DNA of 64,000 nt from contig NZ_JABGBO010000003.1 of the NCBI RefSeq assembly GCF_013133775.1, forward strand, positions 1 through 64,000. Direction: 5' to 3'. Numbering within the stretch: position 1 is the stretch's first letter; every line of letters starts with the position of its first letter. Source of the stretch: Pelistega europaea (lineage in GTDB: Bacteria > Pseudomonadota > Gammaproteobacteria > Burkholderiales > Burkholderiaceae_B). Shown here piece after piece: positions 59,236-64,000 of this stretch. The notes below the pieces were generated by a model that saw only the letters and a program-made list of their open reading frames with translations, had not been told where the DNA came from and did not search any database. Position numbers and translations under genes: made by a program.

Positions 59236-60318
59236 CTATGATGCCATCGGAAATAACTGCATAGCAACAGGACTCAGATAGACCTGATTTCCCACCTGAT
59301 AAGCTTGTGCCTGTGTTGGAGGCAATAAAACCTCAACAAAACGTCCTTCTTTCTCAACTAATACTGTCAAACGCCAAAAAGCACCCACCTCATGACGATG
59401 TTTCAAAACACCTTTAAGCATTGCTCCTTCTGGCTGTGTTGATAGCTGCCATTGATGAGGTCGCACATAGGCACGGATTGGTTGAAATGCTCGAAAATCT
59501 GCAATAGAGTTCGTGGTAGTAGAAGTAAGTTGAGAGGTAGGAAAGGCAAAATTTGCATAGTGCCAAGCATTATTATCCCAACTGCCATCAAAGATGCTCA
59601 CCTCACCAATAAACTCTGTCACAAAAGGAGTTTGTGGGGTGTGATAAAGGGTAGAGGCATCTCCTACCTGCTCTACATGACCATGATTCATCACCACAAT
59701 TTCATCTGAAATTTCCAAAGCCTCTTCTTGATCGTGAGTCACCAATAAGCTTGTAATGTGTAACTCATGATGAATATCTCGCAACCATTGCCTTAACTCT
59801 TTACGCACCTTAGCATCTAGTGCACCAAACGGTTCATCCAGCAATAAAATCTTAGGCTCAACTGCAAGCGAACGTGCTAATGCAACACGCTGTCTTTGGC
59901 CTCCAGATAATTGATGTGGTAATGCCTTTGCTAAGTGTGGCAATTGGATTAATTTTAATAAGTGCATCACCTTGTCATGTATTTCTGCTTTAGTAGGTCG
60001 TTGTTCACGTGGCAAAGTGGTTAACCCAAAAGCGATGTTATCAAAGACACTCATATGCCTAAACAAGGCATAGCTCTGGAACATAAACCCGATATGGCGA
60101 TCCTGCACTTTGGTATGTGTAACATCTACTCCATTTAATAAAATTTGACCACTATCCGCTGTTTCTAGACCTGCAATAATGCGCAGTAGCGTCGTTTTTC
60201 CACAGCCAGAAGGACCTAATAAAGACACTAAATGCCCTGTTGCAACATCCAAATTAATATGCTTAAGTGCATGGAATGATCCAAAGTGTTTTTCTATGTT
60301 TTTAACTTGAATACTCAT
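59236..60318 (-). CDS. cysA: Sulfate/thiosulfate ABC transporter ATP-binding protein
   Basis: The 360-residue ATPase has Walker A GPSGCGKT (35-42), signature LSGGQRQR (137-144), Walker B ILLLDE (157-162) and the switch histidine in [11 protein letters not shown], followed by a C-terminal regulatory TOBE-like domain from about residue 240. FEFIGEVS-like [12 protein letters not shown] is typical of CysA. It powers sulfate import with CysT and CysW. It is the last gene of the sbp-cysT-cysW-cysA operon. Confidence 0.94.
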   Translation of the reverse strand: MSIQVKNIEKHFGSFHALKHINLDVATGHLVSLLGPSGCGKTTLLRIIAGLETADSGQILLNGVDVTHTKVQDRHIGFMFQSYALFRHMSVFDNIAFGLTTLPREQRPTKAEIHDKVMHLLKLIQLPHLAKALPHQLSGGQRQRVALARSLAVEPKILLLDEPFGALDAKVRKELRQWLRDIHHELHITSLLVTHDQEEALEISDEIVVMNHGHVEQVGDASTLYHTPQTPFVTEFIGEVSIFDGSWDNNAWHYANFAFPTSQLTSTTTNSIADFRAFQPIRAYVRPHQWQLSTQPEGAMLKGVLKHRHEVGAFWRLTVLVEKEGRFVEVLLPPTQAQAYQVGNQVYLSPVAMQLFPMAS

Positions 60319-60349
60319 AATGTTCTACTCACTATTCTTAGTCTTTTTA

Positions 60350-61303
60350 CTATGCACGCACTTCTCTCATGCCGACATGAAAAGACTGCACAGTAGATTC
60401 ATTGTGATATTTTTCAAAAGGAACAACCGACTCTATACTCTCCTCTTCCCTTGCTAGACCCAAATCATATTTACGATGCTGCAAGTAACTAAACACATGC
60501 TGCAATACTAGTGTGATGAGTGCAAGTACTGCTAGCAAACTCGCCATAGCAAAAGCTCCGACAAAATTATATTCGTTGTACAAAATCTCAACTTGTAATG
60601 GGATCGTATTTGTTAATCCACGAATATGACCAGAGACAACACTCACAGCACCAAACTCACCCATAGCACGTGCATTGGTCAACATAATTCCATATAACAA
60701 TGCCCACTTAATATTAGGCAATGTGATTTTCCAAAACATTTTCCAGCCAGAAGCACCTAGAATCAGTGCGGCCTGCTCCTCTTGGTCACCCTGACTTTGC
60801 ATTAACGGCATAATTTCACGGGCGATAAAAGGGAAAGTGACAAAAAGTGTTGCCAACACAATACCTGGAACAGCAAAAATAATCTGTACCCCATGTGATT
60901 CTAACCAACTACCAAATACACTATGTGCACCAAATAATAAAACAAACATCAGACCAGCAACAACTGGTGACACAGCAAAAGGTAAATCAAGCAGTGTAGT
61001 AAATAACTGTTTACCACGGAAATCATAACGCGTTAATAGCCACGCCATAGCAATACCAATCACTGCATTTAGCGGTACGACAATAGCTACTGTTAATAGA
61101 GTTAACTTAATAGCAGCCACAGCATCAGGATCTGATAATGCCTCTACATATAAATCCCAACCTCTAGAAAGTGCCTCAGAGAAAATAGAAATTAATGGAA
61201 TAATTAGCACCAATAATAAAAATAGCACTACCGCTGTAATCAGACTATACTGCACCCACTTCGGTTCGGTAAGATGACTAGGTTTAGCTTGTAACACTCT
61301 CAT
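60350..61303 (-). CDS. cysW: Sulfate ABC transporter permease CysW
   Basis: The 317-residue membrane protein has six segments, DLPFAVSPVVAGLMFVLLFG and the EAA-type loop EEQAALILGASGWKMFWKITLPNIKWAL, and RAMGEFGAVSVVSGHIRG, all CysW hallmarks. A hydrophilic tail of about 35 residues ends the protein. It forms the channel with CysT. It lies 31 bases before cysA. Confidence 0.94.
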   Translation of the reverse strand: MRVLQAKPSHLTEPKWVQYSLITAVVLFLLLVLIIPLISIFSEALSRGWDLYVEALSDPDAVAAIKLTLLTVAIVVPLNAVIGIAMAWLLTRYDFRGKQLFTTLLDLPFAVSPVVAGLMFVLLFGAHSVFGSWLESHGVQIIFAVPGIVLATLFVTFPFIAREIMPLMQSQGDQEEQAALILGASGWKMFWKITLPNIKWALLYGIMLTNARAMGEFGAVSVVSGHIRGLTNTIPLQVEILYNEYNFVGAFAMASLLAVLALITLVLQHVFSYLQHRKYDLGLAREEESIESVVPFEKYHNESTVQSFHVGMREVRA

Positions 61304-61393
61304 TTCTATTTCCTCTGCTTAACCCTGCCTTATCTGCACGATAAGCATCAATATTCCTAAAAAAATTAGCCTCGATAGCTCACAGCGAATCAC

Positions 61394-62218
61394 CTATACT
61401 TTGGCCCCTAAACGCTTGCTAAAAAACCATTGTGCTAAGTTGAATACAAACAAAATCACAAAAGAAATTAGCAGCATAAATAAAGCCACTGCTGAAGCAC
61501 CTGCGACATCAAACATCTCCAACTTCGCCGTAATAATGACAGGGAGAATTTCAGAAACATTGGGAATATTGCCTGCAATAAAGATAACAGAACCATATTC
61601 ACCTGTAGCTCGGGCAAATGCCATCCCTGCCCCCATTAGTAAAGCAGGTAATAATTCTGGCAAGATCACACGATAAAAGATTTGCCATTGTCTAGCACCT
61701 AAAGTAGCTGCCGCCTCTTCGAGTTCAGTGGATAAATCATCTAAAACGGGTTGTACTGCTCGCACAATAAAAGGCAAACTGACCACAACCAAAGCAATCC
61801 AAATTCCTATAGAGGTAAAGGCAATTTTGAAAGGGAACCAACGCCCTAACCAACCATTTGGAGCATATAACGTGGCAAGGGCAATCCCTGTTACAGCTGT
61901 AGGTAAAGCAAATGGCAAATCTACCACGGCATTAATTAAACCACGCCCCCAGAATTGATAGCGCACCAATACCCATGCAATCATCGTACCAAAAATAAGA
62001 TTGGTCAGCACTGCTAGAAAAGACATCTTCAATGTCAGTAAAATCGCTGCAACAACCTGCGGTTGATTAATGGTATCAAAGAAAGCCTGCACCCCCATCC
62101 CTGCTGTGCTATACACCAGCATAGCGAATGGTACCAATACCAATAGCGACAAACTAAACAGACTAATGCCGAAGCTAAGACCGAACCCCGGCAATATCGT
62201 ACGAGCTTTTAATAACAC
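61394..62218 (-). CDS. cysT: Sulfate ABC transporter permease CysT (CysU)
   Basis: The 274-residue protein has six membrane segments, DLPFALPTAVTGIALATLY, the EAA loop ELEEAAATLGARQWQIFYRVILPELLPALL and ATGEYGSVIFIAGNIP, diagnostic of CysT. It starts five bases after the sbp stop, so the two are tightly coupled; a 90-base gap without an evident terminator precedes cysW. Confidence 0.94.
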   Translation of the reverse strand: MLLKARTILPGFGLSFGISLFSLSLLVLVPFAMLVYSTAGMGVQAFFDTINQPQVVAAILLTLKMSFLAVLTNLIFGTMIAWVLVRYQFWGRGLINAVVDLPFALPTAVTGIALATLYAPNGWLGRWFPFKIAFTSIGIWIALVVVSLPFIVRAVQPVLDDLSTELEEAAATLGARQWQIFYRVILPELLPALLMGAGMAFARATGEYGSVIFIAGNIPNVSEILPVIITAKLEMFDVAGASAVALFMLLISFVILFVFNLAQWFFSKRLGAKV

Positions 62219-62223
62219 GATAC

Positions 62224-63219
62224 TTAAGATTGTTGGATTTGATCAAAAATACCGCCATCCGCAAAGAATTTCTTCATAATTTCTGGCCATGCACCAAACA
62301 CATCATTGGCACGGAAAGTCTCTACATGGGGGAAGCGGTCTTTATATTTTTCCAAAATAGTTGGATTGCTAGGACGTAAATAAAGGCTAGCTGCTAACTC
62401 TTGTGCTTTATCACTCCAAAGATAAGAAAGGTATTCTTTTGCTGTCGCCTCTGAGCCTTTTTTCTCTACGACACTATCAACAATAGCAACAGGATTTTCT
62501 GCTTTAATGGAGTACTTAGGATAAACAATCTCAAACTCACCAGCACCAAACTCGCGTGCAGCCATGTTGGCCTCATTCTCAAAAGTGACTAATGCATCAC
62601 CGATACCACGCTTAACAAAAGTAGTGGTTGCTGCACGTCCTCCATTTTCAAGGACTGGCACATTTTTAAATAATGCTTTGACTAGTGCTTTTGCTTTGCT
62701 TTCATCACCGCCATCTTCTTTTAAAGCAGCTCCATAAGCAGCTAAGAAAGTATAACGACCATTACCCGTAGTTTTAGGATTGGCAATAACAACTTGTACC
62801 CCTTCTTTAGTCAAATCATCCCAATCTTTGATATGTTTAGGATTACCTTTACGCACAAGAAATACTGTCGTACTTGTAAATGGTACAGCATGGTCTGGGA
62901 ACTCTTTATCCCAACCTGCTTTAATTAAACCTTTATGCTCAAGCAACTCCACATCTGAACTTTGGTTCATCGTCACCACATCAGCTTGTAAACCATTAGC
63001 TACACTTAAAGCTTGTTTACTAGAACCACCATGAGATTGCTGAATCTTCAACGCTGCCCCATTATGTTTAGCAGAATATTCTTTTAAAAATAAAGGATTA
63101 TATTCTTTGTAGAAATCTCTCATTACATCATAAGAGACATTAAGAAAATCTTGTGCTACCACAGCACCTGCCATACTCAGGCCAAGTGTAGTGACTAGAA
63201 TTTTATGGAGTAATTTCAT
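62224..63219 (-). CDS. Periplasmic sulfate/thiosulfate-binding protein of the cys operon
   Basis: The 331-residue protein has a signal peptide (MKLLHKILVTTLGLSMAGAV, cut near VVA-QD). The mature part has FLNVSYDVMRDFYKEYN, IQQSHGGSSKQALSVANGLQ, FLVRKGNPKHIKDWDDL and PKTTGNGRYTFLAAYG, typical of Sbp/CysP proteins. As first gene of the operon it supplies substrate to CysTWA. It is diverged from the orphan paralogue at 53943-54956, so the two may differ in ligand preference or regulation. Confidence 0.93.
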   Translation of the reverse strand: MKLLHKILVTTLGLSMAGAVVAQDFLNVSYDVMRDFYKEYNPLFLKEYSAKHNGAALKIQQSHGGSSKQALSVANGLQADVVTMNQSSDVELLEHKGLIKAGWDKEFPDHAVPFTSTTVFLVRKGNPKHIKDWDDLTKEGVQVVIANPKTTGNGRYTFLAAYGAALKEDGGDESKAKALVKALFKNVPVLENGGRAATTTFVKRGIGDALVTFENEANMAAREFGAGEFEIVYPKYSIKAENPVAIVDSVVEKKGSEATAKEYLSYLWSDKAQELAASLYLRPSNPTILEKYKDRFPHVETFRANDVFGAWPEIMKKFFADGGIFDQIQQS

Positions 63220-63499
63220 GGTTAACTACCTATAAATATGTTCTTCAAGGTCTCTACTATACCGAATTTATATCAGACTCAAGCAAATCATTTCTTCTAT
63301 TCTTATATCTTATTTTTATATAAGAGCATATTTATATTCTTTAATAATTATATAAATAAATCTTTTACCCAAACTTTGAGATTTTTAAAATTTTTTAGTC
63401 CCTGCAATACCTACCTCTTCTTATTAAATAGTCCCATCCATACACGCTAGAGAGAGAAAACATGCTAATCTAACGACATTATTATTTCAGATGAATGTC

Positions 63500-64000
63500 A
63501 TGTCATATTTATTAGCATTAGACCAAGGTACCACCTCTAGCCGCAGCATCATTTTCAATCAACAAGGTCATGTCGTTGCCAGCGCACAACTTCCTATCAA
63601 CATCAGTACTCCACATGCTGCTTGGGTTGAACAAGATGCATTGGAAATATGGTCATCACAGCTACAAACCATCCAACAAGTCCTTCAAAAAGCCAATATC
63701 CAAGCTCACGAAATTCGTGCTATTGGCATTGCTAACCAACGAGAAACCACTGTAGTATGGAACAAAAAGACTGGACTTCCTATCGCTCCTGCTATCGTAT
63801 GGCAAGACAGAAGAACAGCTACTTATTGTCAGCAACTTAAAGATAAAGGTCATGAAACTCACATTCGCAATATCACAGGATTAATTATCGACCCTTATTT
63901 TAGTGCTTCTAAAATCGCCTGGATATTAGATTCAGTTCCTGGTGCAAGAGCAATGGCAGATGCAGGAGAGCTTGCCTTTGGTACGGTAGATAGCTGGTTA
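63500..64000 (+). CDS. glpK: Glycerol kinase, N-terminal part (runs off the window)
   Basis: From ATG 63500 the frame is open for 167 codons to the window end. It encodes MSYLLALDQGTTSSRSIIFN, the FGGY-kinase phosphate-binding start, then HAAWVEQDALEIW, IGIANQRETTVVWNKKTG and APAIVWQDRRTA, all matching glycerol kinase. It phosphorylates glycerol to glycerol 3-phosphate. An ATG three codons upstream is possible; neither has a strong Shine-Dalgarno. Most of the gene (about 330 codons) is outside the window. Bases 63220-63499 before it are very AT-rich and show nothing else. Confidence 0.94.
   Translation, partial: MSYLLALDQGTTSSRSIIFNQQGHVVASAQLPINISTPHAAWVEQDALEIWSSQLQTIQQVLQKANIQAHEIRAIGIANQRETTVVWNKKTGLPIAPAIVWQDRRTATYCQQLKDKGHETHIRNITGLIIDPYFSASKIAWILDSVPGARAMADAGELAFGTVDSWL

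Overview
The window is an A+T-rich bacterial chromosome segment. Gene content and order point to a betaproteobacterium of the Alcaligenaceae/Burkholderiales type: an apbC - small membrane protein - metG - trmB cluster beside tamA/tamB, dcd and a class-I Lys/Arg/Orn decarboxylase, a gcvTHP operon behind a tandem glycine riboswitch, a monomeric isocitrate dehydrogenase and a single-operon sulfate ABC transporter. The species call is inference; the gene calls rest on motifs visible in the sequence.

Layout. 1-127: right end of an IS3-family element. 310-5440 (minus): gcvT, gcvH and gcvP with their riboswitch. 5631-6203: an isochorismatase-family hydrolase. 6135-10174: a broken phage-type polyvalent protein gene, truncated at both ends and frameshifted, running directly into the distal end of a CRISPR array. 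10132-13823: a 56-repeat array with a mosaic of repeat variants and one duplicated spacer. 13824-22009 (minus): a complete type I-C cas locus (cas3, cas5c, cas8c, cas7c, cas4, cas1, cas2). 22030-23676: a hipBA toxin-antitoxin pair with four operator sites, sitting 20 bases upstream of cas3. 23730-44031: housekeeping genes (FUSC transporter, flavoprotein, decarboxylase, dcd, tamBA, apbC, metG, trmB, pip, htpG with a sigma-32-type promoter). 44354-44438: tRNA-Leu(CAA). 44946-64000: ldh, ampD, a cytochrome assembly protein, ffh, gldA, icd, a PaiB-like protein, two sulfate-binding proteins, cysTWA, small transporters and envelope proteins, and the start of glpK.

The most interesting part is the control of the type I-C locus. 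A terminator splits it into two units. cas3 is the third gene of an apparent hipB-hipA-cas3 operon, so the effector nuclease appears to be under toxin-antitoxin autoregulation. The cas5c-8c-7c-4-1-2 unit has its own strong promoter (TTGACA, 17 bases, CATAAT). Between the two lies a solitary degenerate CRISPR repeat on the opposite strand (19444-19473). The bases directly after it match a site with an exact 5'-TTC PAM at 19303-19305: 11 perfect seed bases and 15 of the first 16. That site covers the start point and -10 box of the cas5c promoter. This is the layout expected of a Cas-regulating, crRNA-like RNA (CreR type) that steers Cascade to repress its own operon. A tandem duplication of the cas5c start region has also created a 25-codon leader ORF overlapping cas5c.

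Minus-strand genes dominate 554-37503. The plus-strand block 37666-42026 (small membrane gene, metG, trmB, pip) and several convergent pairs are separated by recognisable stem-loop terminators.
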